A DNA stretch of 64,000 nt, taken from Malus domestica. Lineage: Eukaryota; Streptophyta; Magnoliopsida; Rosales; Rosaceae. The stretch is from the NCBI RefSeq assembly GCF_042453785.1, contig NC_091665.1:9371501-9435500 (forward strand), given 5' to 3'. A program made the position numbers and the translations under genes. Below the pieces are notes generated by a model, which searched no databases, was not told where the DNA came from, and saw only the letters and a program-made list of their open reading frames with translations. Positions within the stretch are counted from its first letter, which is position 1, and the number at the start of each line of letters is the position of its first letter. Shown piece by piece: positions 24,365 through 38,536 of the stretch.

Positions 24365-25290
24365 GTCATGTGCGTAGGCTTTGAGACCAAATGTAGCAAT
24401 GCAAGAAAATCCGCAGCCATCAGCAGCATAAAAAAACCACTGGTAAAAGGCAAACACAAAGCTGAAGCTTTTGAGGAGCACATCAACTTCTTTCCTACAT
24501 TCATTGATCAGAAGAATATATACAATTAGCAGACGGATTAGGTTTAATTAGAAAACGAACATCAACAAATCAAGACAATGTGGTTCTTACTTTGCCAACT
24601 TAGCTTCTTTGGGTGAGTGAAAGTTGTTGATAAGGTATGCAGTTGCAGTTCCACTCGGGTATGTTAGCTTGTACTTCATGATCATCATCTGTTGGATTTT
24701 AAAAAGTTAGACCAAAACCGAATTAAATGAATAAATCTTCATGTGTATATGTGTGTGTGGGGATTTAGTAGTAATTTCCAATTACCTTTTTGAGGGATTT
24801 GGATCCTCACCGGATCCCCTCCCTAGGGATCCTAAGGATCAGCACACGTGGACCGTTGATAAAAAATCGTGCGGTTACAATTAAATACTTTTTATATTTT
24901 TAAAAGTAAAGCAATCTCGTTTTACGTGAAAAATATAAAAAAGAAAAAATTGGTAACCGCACGATTTTTTATCAACGGTCCATGTATGTTGATCCTTAAA
25001 ATCCCCAGAAAATGGATCCAGCGAGGATCCAAATCCCATTTTGAGGGGCATAATCGAAGACAACCCGACAAAGCTGATAGCAAAAAGAAACCCAATCATA
25101 TGTAGATTGGGGTGTTGCCTTCATGTCCTTCCACGTCAATCTTTGCACTCATTCCTAGTAAATTGAAGAAAATAGGTTCCATTATAAAATATGAGAAGTA
25201 GTTCAATCTCTTATAAGTCCATGCAAGGTTCTTCATTCCATCAATGTGAGACTCATTCTCAACAATAACTTGCAGTTCCACCCAATTAAT
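24365..25290 (-). pseudogene. YSL: Yellow-stripe-like (OPT family) metal transporter, fragment
   Basis: Three minus-strand pieces match consecutive parts of YSL transporters, which carry metal-nicotianamine complexes across membranes. At 25180-25035 the frame reads LLGMSAKID, NTPI, then GFLFAISFVGLSSIMPLK. At about 24687-24590 it reads [20 protein letters not shown] and [11 protein letters not shown], followed by a GT donor. At 24494-24365 it reads [14 protein letters not shown] and TFGLKAYAH, after a TAG acceptor. Exon order and intron sites fit the family. Defects are an in-frame TGA after NTPIYI, a MITE inserted in an exon at 24795-25039, unrelated sequence before LLGMSAKID, and absence of the N- and C-terminal exons. 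Only a small fraction of a ~670-residue protein remains. Confidence 0.82.
24795..25039. mobile_element. Hairpin MITE inside the YSL exon
   Basis: About 245 bp with inverted ends (GGATTTGGATCCTC and GAGGATCCAAATCC) and an inner inverted pair GGACCGTTGATAAAAAATCG against CGATTTTTTATCAACGGTCC. It is flanked by TTTGAG on both sides (24789-24794, 25040-25045). Removing it joins PLK to AAG and a GT donor, exactly as expected of the YSL exon. This fixes the insertion site. Confidence 0.85.
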
Positions 25291-27589
25291 CTAATACAAA
25301 TTAAAATTATTAGATAATTAAGCAAACCAGAAATCAAAACATACAAATATGTGACATTAATCCCAATTAATAAATTTGTTCTATCACTTTGAGACGTTTT
25401 CACAAACACTTTGTAAACTAATACAGTGATATGCAAATATGATATTATTTTCTTGCATGGAAACCAAATTAGAGATACATAGCACAACTGTATGCTATAT
25501 ATCGTATTTGGCAGATTTATAAATAATCAAATAGCATCAATATGATCATAAATGAATGATTAATGAGAAATGGTTAATTAATGGCAGTGAATTTGATTTG
25601 GAAAGAGACTAATAAACTTACTGCTAAAGAAGCCACACTTGTCGTTTATGCTGAGTGAAGGGCTGCTTCAAGAAGCTGCAGTTGTTGATCACGGCGAGTG
25701 AAATGGGTCTTTCTGTAAAGGAAAACTAACATGAAGGCTTTCATGTCTTCCTTCTTTCTTTGTTCTTTCGTTCTAAATTATCTGACAATTCACTTTGTGG
25801 ATATAATAAGAGAGAATATTGGAGAAACCAAAAGTGTAAACATAATACGTAAACGATGGCTTCGATTTTCTGCAAAAGGAGAGAAAACTGCAGAAAAACG
25901 ATCAAACAAACTTTAACCTGAAGAAAAATATAAATTAAGCAATAGATTTTGAGGCGTTACCTTTAAAAATGGCCATATGATGATTCGCCTTCCAGCAATG
26001 GACTTTGTACAGGAATAAACAGGAAAAAGATTGGGGAAAATAATGGATAAATAGAAACTATCCCAAAAATCTGAAATTAAAACGCAGGATAAAAAGGGAG
26101 ATAGAAATCAAATGCCAAAAAGACAAAAGAGAAGAAAAGGGTGGAAGCAAATACCTGAGAGACTGGTGGTCAATTAAATGTGGAATCAAATGGCAACTGC
26201 CCATAGCGGTTTGAAATCTGATGCCATGTTCATCTTCTCCTCGTGTCAAGTTGCACGATGGCGTCAATTTAATATATGCTTCAGATACAGTTTGAAATCT
26301 GGGAGACTTATGACAACTGCATATAACGGTTTCTCCTTCTTCACATTCTAATTTGTTTCCTCATTTTTTCTGCTTCCCACTTTTTTATCATTCCTTACAA
26401 TGTCTCACTCACACATACACCATATCACATTTATCTCGACTGCCTGCACCGAAAGCAAATGATTTGAAAACCTAATGGAAAAAGCCCGATAAATAATCGG
26501 AAAATGGATTAATATAAAAAAAAACTCCCCAGAGCCAAGAGTTTCCTTGTAAGCATAAGAAACTCACCAACGGGCACTTACATGGAGAAGAAACAAATCC
26601 AGTTTTTCACTCAAAAGCAAATAATCAACAATCATGCATGAAAACAGAAGAAAATTAAAAAGAATTTGGTGAATAGTGGACAAATGTTGGAAGGAATACA
26701 TAGAAAATGGAGAATCAAGATTGAAAGTTACCTGCGATAAGAATTAGTCAATGTAGAGGAAGAGTCTTCGTCAATCTGTATCTCTGTTTCTCCCTCCCCT
26801 CGTTCTCTTCTCCTTGATTTATGCACGGTTACAAATAAACTATTGAAATGAATATGAAACTGAACTTACCCAATGAAATTTGAACACAACGAATTACTTC
26901 TCAAGTAGAGTTCACTTCCAAATCCTACTACTTCGATAGGATTTTAAATGCCCGTTTTCTAAAAATTGGAATCTTTAATAACTAAAGAATCACACTATAT
27001 AGTAAACAAATGCAAAAACTAAGTCATTTATTAGGACGAAGAATCATAACTCACATGGCCGTCTGGATTTCCAGACTGCTCCCAATAGATTGTGTGGATA
27101 TCCGAAATCGTCAGAAACCCGAAACTGTAGGACTCGCTCTCAAAGCCCACACTTTGCCGCGCAAAACTAAATTCCGAGAATTCCTCTTCCCTGCATTCAC
27201 AAACATGTTGTCAGTTTCTTGTCAACTTTGGATTTTAGAGAGAGCGAGAGAGAGTGAAGAGAGAGACTAATGAGCTTGTTGGAAGAGAATGAGAGGATGG
27301 AAGGTCAGGGAGTGGACGCTTTTGATCAAGTTGGTATCTTGCAAAACGTGGAGGGTGGTTGAATCCCACGTTGTGGTTCTAATGCAAACCTCTACGGTTG
27401 TGATACTTTATCTTTTTTCAGTGATGGTTTTTTACCAGTTTGTCCTCCTTTTTAGGTTTTTTTGGATTTTGATTGTGAAGGAAACATAGGGATATTCTTG
27501 GCATTTCTGAATGCTTCACCAAATTGGGGATCTCCCTTTATATATATAGATTACTAATTGATTAATCAGGGTGAGAAGGATGTTGACTT
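25291..27589. other. No recognisable gene
   Basis: Intergenic AT-rich DNA. An 86-codon plus-strand ORF at 27010-27270 has ordinary codon usage but no family I recognise. No repeat boundaries were seen. Confidence 0.5.
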
Positions 27590-29970
27590 TTAAGTGACTG
27601 TTTGTATATTGATTCATAAGGGACAATGCCCCAAGGTTACAAGATATATAGAGGAATGAGTGATCAACACACTGATCATCCTTGATTGACGCCTAAAAGG
27701 CCTAGGGAACCTAACAATGTGCAGCTCCATAAAACAAGAAGTTGACATGTATGAAAAGATTATGGAAAAATCTTTATAAGAGAGACCTAGATACAAGAGA
27801 CAACTACAAGCTAATAACCACTAGAGAACAAAAAGGATAGAGCTTAGTATCTAAAGGAAAAAGAACAGGAAGTGGTCGAACAACCAATTTACCCAGTAAC
27901 CCTTATTAACCAAAGGACTTTCAATACTCCCCCTCAAGCTGGGTCCAAAAGGTTGATGGAACCAAGCTTGGATATGAGGCATTAGAACATTTTTTTGTGG
28001 GTAAGGGTTTGGTTGAAATGTCTGCCAACTAATCAGCACTCCTTGTGTAGAGAGTTTCAATCACTTAAGTTTGTACTTAAGCCCGAACATAGTGGCAATC
28101 AACCTCGATGTGCTTCGTTCTTTCGTGGAATACTAGATTAGATGCTATGTGCATTGCAGCTTGATTGTCATAGAACAGTGACATAGATTGCCTTGTATGA
28201 AATCCCAAATCAACCAAAAGACCTTTAAGCCATATTAATTCACATGCAATGGATGCCATAGATCGATACTCAGCTTCATCACTTGATCTTGCGATGACAC
28301 TTTGTTTCTTACTCTTCCATGTTACAAGATTGCCTCCAACAAACGTACGATAGCCTGTGGTAGACTTTCGATCTATTTCATTTCCTACCCAATCAGCATC
28401 GCAATAACCTATAACTTGAGTGTGATCATTTTTCCTCATGAGAATTCCTCTTCCAATTGATCTTTTGAGATAACGAATGACTCTCTTGACAAGATGAAAG
28501 TGTTCCATGGTAGGATAGTGTATGAATTGGCTAGCTAGACTCACTGCAAATGTAATATTCTGCCTTGTGATAGTTAAATAAATGTACTTACCAACAAGCC
28601 GTTGATAGTAACCCACATTGGGCAGTGGCTTGCTTTCCTAGCTAAGCTTAAGCTTGCTGTTGAGAGGAGTTTGAACTGGCTTGGCATCCTTCATGTTTGA
28701 TTCCTTGAGAAGGTTGAGAAATAACCCTTTATTTGATGAGGCCATTTCTATTCCAAGGAAATATTGCAGCACTCCAAGATCTTTGATAGAAAACTTATGA
28801 TGAAGTGAGATCTTGAGATTTGAAATTTCATCAGCATTGTCTCCAGTGATGATTAAATCATCAACATAAATTAACACTACAAGTTTTCCAGCAACTCCTG
28901 TTCGAATAAACATGGATGAATTTGCATTGCTTCTTTGGAATCCTGCCCCTTCAAGAACTGAACTAAGCTTAGCGTACCAAGCTCTGGGGGATTGCTTTAA
29001 TACATAAATGGATTTGTGCAACCTACAAACCAAGCTAGGTTCACGGCTTTAAGGATGTCCCGGTGGTAACTTCATGTAAACCTCATCGTCAAGATCACAG
29101 TGCAAAAATGCATTCTTCACATCCATTTGGTATAGTGGCCATTCCTTATTGACAGCAATAGACAACAAAACCTTATGGTGTTCATCTTTGCAACAAGTGC
29201 AAATATTTCCTTGCAATCCACGATATAGGTTTGAGTGAATCCTCTAGCTACCAACCTAGCTTTGTGTCTTTCAATGGATCCATCCGAGTGAAATTTGATC
29301 TTATATATCCATTTACTACCAACTGCCCTTTTTCCTTCTGGAAGTCTAATAACACTCCAAGTCTTGTGGTTGGTAAAAGCTTGAAGCTCTTCATTCATGG
29401 CATTTTCCCACACTTCTTGACAGCTTGCTTCTTGAAAACTTTGAGGCTCGTAGTGGCTTGTGATTGTATTCAAATAGGCAGCATAAAAAGGTGATACATC
29501 CTGGTATGACATGAAACCGCTGATTGGATGCTTGGCCATATAAGTCACATAGTCTTAGAGCCTTGTAGGAGGGTGCCTAGCACGTACTGGATTATGTTTG
29601 CCTTGAACCTATGGAGCCTCTTCTGTCGATGCTTCTGGCTTCATTTTGTGAAACTCTTAATTATGTGTTTGATGGTCAGTGTTGTGTCCACTGAAAGGGA
29701 CACTATTAGCAGAAGAAGGTACACTAAGTTGTTGTATCTTAAGATATGGTTCTTCAGCCCTTGGCAAGGGAAGAAACTCAAGAAATAACTCCCCCTGTGA
29801 CTGATCATCAGACAGCTTGTTGTAATAGGAGTTAGTTTCATCAAATCGTACATCCTTTGATACTACAACCTTTTTTAACTCATGACTATAGCACTTGTAG
29901 CCTTTTTGAGTAGATGAATAACTGAGAAAAATGCATTTGTTAGCTCTAGGGTCCAGTTTATCCCTATGCT
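27590..29970 (-). mobile_element. Copia retrotransposon, 5'-truncated
   Basis: On the minus strand, polyprotein pieces occur in the normal order. They are the end of the integrase region and linker (about 29970-29550), the reverse transcriptase start with WIYKIKFHSDGSIERHKARL, the catalytic region with VLIYVDDLIITGDN (29033-28638), and RNase H with GYCDADWVG and SLFYDNQAA (28616-28077). A purine tract, GAGGGGGAG, then precedes an LTR ending near TGAAAGTCC (27930 leftward to about 27590). Stops and frame changes separate the pieces. The right end joins lipoxygenase coding sequence at about 29970 without a 5' LTR, so the element is truncated there. Confidence 0.88.
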
Positions 29971-30417
29971 AGAATTTGCAAGAGAACTGCTGGCAGGAGT
30001 AAATCCTATTACAATATGTCGTCTCCAAGTAATCTTAGCTTTCGTGATCTATTATGTTGTATACATTTGTTTTTTTTTTCTCAATTGTTCATCCCTAATC
30101 GCTAGAATTTCTGCATACAGGAATTTCCACCGGCTAGCAAGCTAGACCAAAAAGCATACGGGGATCAAACAAGTCAAATAACCAAAGAACATAAATAACA
30201 TAACTTAAATGGACTCAACATAGGTGAGGCAATCAAGAACAAGTAGCTATTCATATTAGACCACCACGATGCATGGATGCCGTACCTGAGGCGGATAAAC
30301 ACAACTTCCACCAAAACATACACAAACAGAACACTCATTTTCTTGAACAATGATGGGACTTTGAAGCCAATAGCTAGTGAACTCAGCTTGCCACATCCGG
30401 ATGGAGATCAGTTTGAC

Positions 30418-33400
30418 TGTTGGATAATATAAATGATTATGATCATAATACACATGTAAATTCAATCAATTAGATAATACCCAAATGCATCAAACACATA
30501 TATCAATAAATAAAGCAGTAAAAATGAAAAGGTAAAGAATGATCTGGCCTGTGATATCAAGAGACGTGTGTTGTCACTGTCCTAAAGCCCTAGACGCCTC
30601 CCTATATGCCGGTTATAATGGCTATTTACAACTCCAAGATACAACTCTTAAATCTCACAGAGTGTCTAATCCATAAGCACAATTACGGTAGACGGGCTGC
30701 CAAATAGTGATCAATTGCCTATTGATGATCAAGATGAGTAAGAAGATAATAAGGATTATAGATGAGTACTGTAGTAGGAAGAGAAGGAAGACATTTGAAT
30801 ATTTTATTAACGTTTGAGGAGTTCCCTATTTATAAAACTCTATATAACCTTTGGTAAAAGACATGACTTCTCTAATTAATATGACTCTTCATATTTATTA
30901 TTTAAAATAATAATAAATAATGTTTTGAATCTTTAAGAAAAAATAAAATAAATAACCAACAATCCCCCACAAGTTTCAAAACTCCACAGAAGTGTAGAAG
31001 ATGTAAATACATATATATATATATATATGAATGGAAGAAATTTGGGCAACTTGTATACCATGCAATGGATGTAGGTGTGTTTTGGACCTGAACCTACACT
31101 TAGTGTTAACAACTTTCATCTAAAGGAATCATAGTGAACTATGTCTTGAACTAGATCCCTTTTGACCAAAGTACTAAATGTAACATACATGGTATCAATA
31201 AAAAACTTGGCACGAGTTAGCGCTATTTATGGTCATGCGCTTAATTTTGATTCTCATGAGAGTTATTAGAGAGCAACCCAATCCTCACAGTTGCGGCCTC
31301 ACAACTACTCTTATTTAGGTGAGTTCTCCAAGAGTACATGTGACAAGTACTGTGACAACCCATCCCGAAATATATTTTTTTCGATGGTGTGAATTGACTA
31401 GAATACCCTTGGATGTTGAGTACATAGTGTAATGTTGTGGTTTGAGTTTGGGTGTTAGACTAATCTAATTAGTTCCTAAGTTTTTGGAACTTAAAATTTA
31501 TGGTTTTGTGGTTGTTAGTAGCCCAAAGTTGGACCACACCCTCACACATACACACACCATTCACGTGTACACTCTCTTTCCTCCCTCTCTCGGATTTCTT
31601 GCCATTTCCATACAACCTGTACGGACAACCCTCAAAACCCTTTCAAACTTCATAGATCGAGGTTGTGATTGATGTTTTTGGACTCCTTGCAAGCTTAAGA
31701 TCCGAATGGTGGTGATGGTTGTGATTGATGTTTTTGGTCCCCCAAAGTGGTAAGGTTTTGTTCCTCTCATCCTAAGCTTCAAATTGGTATAAATTTTGTG
31801 AATTTTGGTTAAGAATCGAAGATATGAATGTTTGATTGTTTTTCCAGAAACTAGCGCCAGCGACGATCCCGGCGATCCAAGGAAGAAGAAGGGGAATATT
31901 CCGTCAAGTCTGACGGAATATTCTAACGGCATCAGGTAACGCTGTTAATTTCTGTTAAGGTTTTAACGGAATATTCCTAACGGCAGTTAAGTCTCAGTTA
32001 AGGTTTGGCCGCGTGTAGGGGCGTGTCTGGCCGTGCCTTGGCCGGCGCATGGGTGGTCGGAAAATTTTTCTAAAAATTTGGGGATGTTCCTGAGGTTGAG
32101 TAGATCATGGTGGTATACTCAAATACCCCATTTGAGCAATGTATGAGAAGTTATTTCCTAGTTTTGTATATGTGCTTTAAATAACGTTTATTCAGTTATT
32201 TCGCATATAGGTGAGACCTATCCTGAAGACGAACGCCATCAACTGAGGCTCGAGGGTTACGACCCTTCGACATATCAGTGAGTGGGCTTTTGGTTTTCGG
32301 TATATACCTATATACTTGAGATTTTTTCCCAGAAAATGAATCTAAATGATTATATGTTTTTGAAATGCCATGCAAAGTATCGGTTTATTTTATTATGCAT
32401 TAGTAGTTGCATATAATTATGATTGGTGCTACGGACGCACAGGTAAGTGCCAAGTAAGTTCATAATTAAAGGTATGAGATTGCTTCAGTTATGTGAGATA
32501 TGATGTGATGTATTAAGAGCTCATAAACCTGCACCTAGGTGTTAGTGTTCCCCCCAGAGTTAGAGCACAGTCCTTCACGTGATGTTCACCTCCCGCACCA
32601 TATGTTCACCTCCCGCACCATATGCTCACCTTGGATCCAAGTTAGGTGCACAGGCTTGTCATACAGACCACTTTAGGTGGTTTCGACTCGTAGGTGACCC
32701 GCGATTATTCGCACAGCTTTCACGTGATCGTAGCACTAGAGCATATTTATATTACACCTAGTCCTGTCGTACATACCACTTTAGGTGGTTCCGACTCGTG
32801 TGCAGGATTTGATTTGATTTGATTTTGATATGATTGAGATTGGTTATGAGCTATATACTCAGCCGTGCAGATTGAGTCAGAGGGATTTGGCTGATGCGAT
32901 ATTTGACATTGATATATTTTGCCTAGATTACTTATAGCATTGCAATGAGATACTTTGGCATGGTATACTTCTATGGATTTTCATCTTGAGTATGATTTCT
33001 GATAAAGCTTATTATTATTATTATTTTCTGGGAAATAATACAGGTTTCACCGCGAGGGGTTAGAACTTTTGAGAAATGAAATGATTTTGAAACGCTTTGT
33101 TTTTGCCCACTCACACTTTTTGTTTTGCGCCCCTCTAGGTTTTAAGTAGAAGTGCTTTGGTGGATCACGAGGATTTCGACGGGGGTTCTAACAAAACATC
33201 ATAAATGTAGGATCACCCGTGGGTGTTGTATAATTAGTACTTGTCCTACTTGACTGCATCTAGAATATTTATGCTATGGTTGTGTAATTCACATTTAATC
33301 TCGCACTAACACTCTATCTTAGCTAGTACTGCTAGTAATTTGGTATTTATTCCTTCGTATTTCCTTTATATCTTTATTGCTTCCGCACTGTGCACATGGT

Positions 33401-36181
33401 TACGTCACTCCCACGTGACGGCCAACATGCCTCGATCTAGGTCGGGTGTGTCAAGTACCTTGTGAGAGATTGCCCGCCTCAAAACTCATTCAGGGTTAAT
33501 ACCCTTCCTAACGTCACATAAAATTGCACTAATGTCATAGGGATGAGCGGAAGAATATCTCATGGATATCTTCATTACAATATGAGTGCTATAATGAGTC
33601 ATGCAATGTGGATTGTTTCTACCACATTGAACTTCCTTCATGGGATCTCCAATCACAGAAGTTGGGTTTCCTTCCTAGGTGACTCCCTTACGGGCTTAAG
33701 CACATCCCCCTCGACAATTTTGCATTTAGCCTCCCCAAGGCGTGTAGATAAATGACTAACAAGTCATTTTATTAATTATGATTGCCTTCACAAGGCATAA
33801 ATAAGTTTTCTGGTCATATATTTGCTCATCAGCGCTCTTAAACCTGCATGTTATAACTAACTGCAAGCTAAAAAGCATTTTAGTCATAATTTCACGCATA
33901 AACTGTTTAAGGCACATAATCATTCATAGCTTCACTAGAATAAACATGGGCACAAGCAATGAAACATACCCCCACATTATGGTGCATATTAGAAAATTAA
34001 TTTCATGAGAATTTCAAATCAATTTCATTATTTATAAGATATTAAAAGTAAGAGTAATTATACGTACATTGAAGAAAAGTTCAATATTATTTCTTTGTTC
34101 TAGTGAGCAATGACATTTAAAAAAAAATTAGGAAATACTGTTAAATAACCAAGAGAGCATCAAACAGTAATCTATATTTCCACAGTATGCTTCAACATTA
34201 AGTACAAAATAGTATACACACATAACTATTTTATAATTGACACCAGATTCAATCTCACGCTAAATCTCACAGCCATATATATAAATATGAACATCAACCG
34301 TAGAGTAACTACACGTACCTGCATAGAAGTTTAACGTGTTCACCATTTTGTCTCATGCTAAAAATCTCAATAATTTCACATGTAATCTATGAAAATAAAT
34401 AATATGCAAATGCAAGTAACGTAATGTGACAGTCATTAAGAGAAAAGATCAAATCGAATAATGCCGCTTCTCTTCTAGAGAGAATTATCGATACACACAG
34501 ATATTAAATAATCAAATAATTCATTAGTTTTCCAGTAAGAAATTCTTATGCAAACACAATGTCAATAATCTAGAATTATAAGTTAAATCACAAAATGCAT
34601 AACAACTCATATGCCAACAATCTTATTTAAAATTTTGACAACTACTTAACAATGAAATTTGTTCTCTTTGCCTCAACAATGTCGAGACAACATGCATAAA
34701 GTAGCTATGCATGTACATGATTGATGAAATGATATTTCAATTGCCAAATGAAAACAAAATTTAGTTTCTAGGTCAAACTACATTTACCCTTTTATGCATT
34801 TGTAAATTATACTCTGCAAGAATATGATAAGGTGCAATCAAACTAAAACAGAACTTTCGGTCATTAGCAAACAGGTCTAGTTTTATACTGCAATTTCAAG
34901 AATGAGATATTTAAGTGACATTTGTTCAGTTTCTATTTTTTTTTTTTTCCCAATACACAATGCACATTTAATTTGTTTCAAGACAAAATTATATATGCAG
35001 ACTCACACATATTCGGTTTTTATTCGAAGAATAATGAGATTGTGCACAAACAATGTCTGCAAACACACATAATCGTAACAAGAATTAAAATTGAAAACCT
35101 ATTTTCAGGAGATCGTTGAAAGAAGAAGCAATCACATCAATTGGTTATTGTGTGCTATACAAATATATACATTATTTCCTCATAGAATTCAAGCCATACA
35201 AATGCAAATTGGAAAATTAAACAAGTAAGGTGTTTATAAAATGCACAGTAAACAAATCCATAAAATTATTCTGCGTTTGTAGATATGCATATAGGTAAAC
35301 GAATCGTGTCTACCAATTAACAACGCATTCTTTAAAAAAATTGCGACTGTAGTGATAACATTTACGGAGAAAGAAAAGATGTAGAGATTCAAATATGCAA
35401 TATACACAGTATTAACTATATATTGTTTCTTTGCAACCACATTAGTGAATAAAGAACCCAAGTTACGCTATACGGCTGGGTTTGATATAGTAATTGTTAT
35501 ACGTCTTTGCCTTGCGTAGATTTTTGGATTGTAAAATAGATATGAATAAAATTACTCCAATGGCAGTGACGCCTATAATGGAACAGTGAAATGGATTGTA
35601 AATTTGCAATTATATTATCATACGTTTTACGGTTTTAGTTGTTGGATAATATAAATGATTATGATCATAATATACATGTAAATTCAATCAATTAGATAAT
35701 ATCCAAATGCATCAAACACATATATCAATAAATAAAGCAGGAAAAAGGAAAAGGTAAAGAATGATCTGGCCTGTGATATCAAGAGACGCGTGTTGTCACT
35801 GTCCTAAAGCCCTAGACGCCTCCCTACATGCTGGTTATAATGGCTATCTACAACTCCAAGATACAACCTTTGAATTTCACAGAGTGTCTAATCCATAAGC
35901 ACGATTACGGTAGACGGGTTGCCAAGTAGTGATCAATTGCATATTGATGATCAAGATGAGTAGGAAGATAATAAAGATTATATATGAGTACTGTAGTAGG
36001 AAGAGAAGGAAGACATTTGAATATTTTATTAACGTCTGAGGGGTTTCCTATTTATAAAACTCTATATAACCTTTGGTAAAAGACATGACTTCTCTAATTG
36101 ATATGACTCTTCATATTCATTATTTAAAATAATAATAAATAAAGTTTTAAATATTTAAGAAAATAAAATAAATAACCAACA
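30418..36181 (-). mobile_element. 5.8-kb non-coding LTR retrotransposon in a LOX exon
   Basis: Two direct LTRs (30418-30961 and 35640-36181) begin TGTTGGATAAT and end AATAACCAACA, with roughly 5-6 percent difference by eye. They are flanked by TTGAC and TTAAC, a 5-bp target duplication with one change. A purine tract (on the minus strand CTTGTGGGGGAT) abuts the left LTR, giving minus orientation. The interior has no polyprotein, so the element depended on others for movement. It interrupts the LOX reading frame after LPHPDGDQF. Confidence 0.92.
31351..33453. mobile_element. 2.1-kb solo LTR nested in the 5.8-kb element
   Basis: Begins TGTGACAACCCATCCCG, ends AGGTCGGGTGTGTCA, and is flanked by AGTAC on both sides (31346-31350, 33454-33458). 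No internal region or second LTR is present, so it is a solo LTR left by recombination. Its large size suggests a Gypsy-type family; that is inference. Confidence 0.85.
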
Positions 36182-37075
36182 TTAACTGCATTAGCAAAGT
36201 CTATACTCCGTCTAGCCAAGGCATCGAGAGGTCCATTTGGCAACTTGCTAAAGCTTATGCACTTGTAAATGACTCCGGCTGTCATCAGCTTTTCAGCCAC
36301 TGGTATAACCCTTTCAAAGAAATAACAGAAAAACAAAAGTCGTAGGATTTGCAATAGCAACATAAATTCGTAAAATTTTAAATTTATGTTCATGTTTGTT
36401 GCAGGTTGAGAGCTCATGCAGTGACTGAGGCATTTGTGATAGCCGCAAATAGGCAGTTGAGCGTGCTTCACCCGATTAATAAACTTCTGCATCCTCATTT
36501 TCGTGAGAGTAATAGAGGAAATAATCTTTGCTTCAAAGTTTTCGATGGAATGGTCGTCAGCAATGGACAAGGACTGGAGTTTTCCTGATCAAGCACTCCC
36601 CATGGATCTGATCAAAAGGTAATATCTTGGTTAGTAGCATTTTTTTAAGTACATTTTTCATCTACGATCGATGGCAATTGAAAGTATGTTCCATTTTCTA
36701 TGTTCAGAGGAATGGCGGTTGAAGATTCAAGCATGTCACACGGCGTGCGTTTACTGATGGAGGACTATCCATATGCTGCAGACGGGCTTGAATATTAACT
36801 ACATTGTAAAAGATGAAGAATTGGTACAAAGAAAGATGAAGATGATAGAGAGAAAAACCAGAAAGATTGTATTGATTAAAATGGAGAAAATGTATACAAA
36901 AGAACTTAAAGAAATGATAGCTAAACAATCCCTTATATAGTCATATAACCTAATTAAAATAATACCCTAATTACAATAATACCCCTTTTTGTTATATCAG
37001 TTATTACTCCCCCCTCAAACTGAACTCTGGAGTATCCAAGTGAAGTTTGAACTAGCCACGTGAGATTGATCTGGG

Positions 37076-37185
37076 AAAGATGCAGCGGCGCCCAATCGAA
37101 GTAACGTAATGACAGTTTCCTCTCCTCCAAAATAGGACGCCCAGTGAAGCCCTATTCTTCCGTGAGCATCTCTGAAATTTGCAAA
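37076..37185 (-). pseudogene. Captured CAMTA-like ankyrin fragment
   Basis: Minus-strand reading gives ANFRDAHGRIGLHWASYF followed by GGEETVITLLRLGAAA. This matches the ankyrin region of calmodulin-binding transcription activators, where the same segment reads NFRDA, then LHWASYFGREETV. The fragment is about 35 residues, in sense with the host LTR element, and lies just inside its 3' LTR. It is too short to work on its own. Confidence 0.75.
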
Positions 37186-38224
37186 AATATGAACTGATTT
37201 TGTATTGAAGAAGCCACTTAAAATGCTGATCCAGTGTCTCATACCACTCATCAGTGCCATGTTCAACACCACAACGATCTTCAATTACAATATCAGATAT
37301 GCCACAAACAGTAGGAAGTGCAGGAAGAATGAAGTCCCAAACTGTCATATTAATCTGGTCTTGGTCTGAACATATCCAACAAGTTTTCGACGGGGAACTG
37401 AGAATCCATAGTTGACACTGCCAAGAAACTAAATCTACCAAGGAGAATGACACTCCCAAGAAACTAAACTACCACGGAGAATGACACTCCAACAAACTAA
37501 ATCTACAAAGGAGAATGACACTCCAAGAAACCAAATCAGCTAAGGAGAATGACACTCCAAAGCACAACACAAATCTCACACTTCTACTAAAAATACCAAA
37601 TAAGGAGACTGACACTCCATGAACACAAATCATACTGCAACTTAGGAGAATGAAACTCCAAGATTCATAGAAAGAATGACACTTTCTTCTTTAAATTGAC
37701 AAGAAAACTAATACTTGCAGAGATCAACACATCAAGACCACAGCTTCACTTTAATTAAACCTTGAAAGTACATCAAAGACCACAACTTCAAGAAATCAGC
37801 GTTTCAGATCACCAAACACCCAATGTCTTCACCAGATCATCAGAATCGCAGAAACTCCCACACATTGTTGATGTAGAAAGAATAACACTGTCTTGAAAGA
37901 TTGACACTTTCTTGACTACAAAACTTCGTATTTCTTCACATCAACATATCCAATACAATATATGCAGATGAACACAAACACCCAAATCAACACATATATC
38001 CCAGATCAATCAGAAATATCCCACTTCAATATCTTGAGAATTTAGCAACCCAGATATCAAAAATTGACTATAATCTTCAAATTAAAGAAATAACAACACC
38101 TGAAGAATCCAACACTCTAATTGACATTCTGAAATCTGCCCTTGCCCTCTTCGAAGGTCGGTAGCTATCATCGTCAATATCTTGGTCATAGAGAAGATGG
38201 GGGAGCTTGCATGAGGTATGGATG

Positions 38225-38430
38225 CTGTCACAGGTATCGACGACGTGTAAGGAAGCGCGGCCAGAGGAGAGAGCTTGCGAGAGGAGGGAGTCAAATCGGC
38301 AACGCGAACGATCCACTTTCCGAAGAGACTGAGTCGAATCGGCAATGCGAACGATCCGCTTTCCGATATTTAAGAGCCGGAGGACGAGCGATCGCCCGAG
38401 GAGCCTCGGCCGCCTAAAACGACGCATGTT
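38225..38430 (-). pseudogene. Captured 3-beta-HSD/epimerase-like fragment
   Basis: Minus-strand frames give CVVLGGRG, then after a frame change GRSLVLRLLNIGKRIVRIAD, and later DSLLSQALSSGRASLHVVD. This order fits the N-terminal NAD-binding region of plant 3-beta-hydroxysteroid-dehydrogenase-like proteins (GGxGxxGRxLVxxLL, then VRxAD). Part of the segment (GKWIVRVAD-like) is duplicated within it. Family assignment is from memory and moderate. The coding frame is broken. Confidence 0.55.
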
Positions 38431-38536
38431 CTGGGCTTTGGGAAAGCAGGTTCAGCTCTCCGAGTCGGAGATCAAGCAGCTCTGTGTCACTTCCAGGGAA
38501 ACCCAGATGAAAAATTAGGTTCTTGATTCATGTTCT

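Noticed and set aside
30256..30465. Minus-strand ORF with a Cys-rich stretch
   Set aside because: Antisense shadow of the LOX exon reading [16 protein letters not shown] on the plus strand, running into the LTR.
36124..36570. Minus-strand ORF of 148 codons around 36.1-36.6 kb
   Set aside because: It is the complement of lipoxygenase exons on the plus strand, which match the family well across splice sites.
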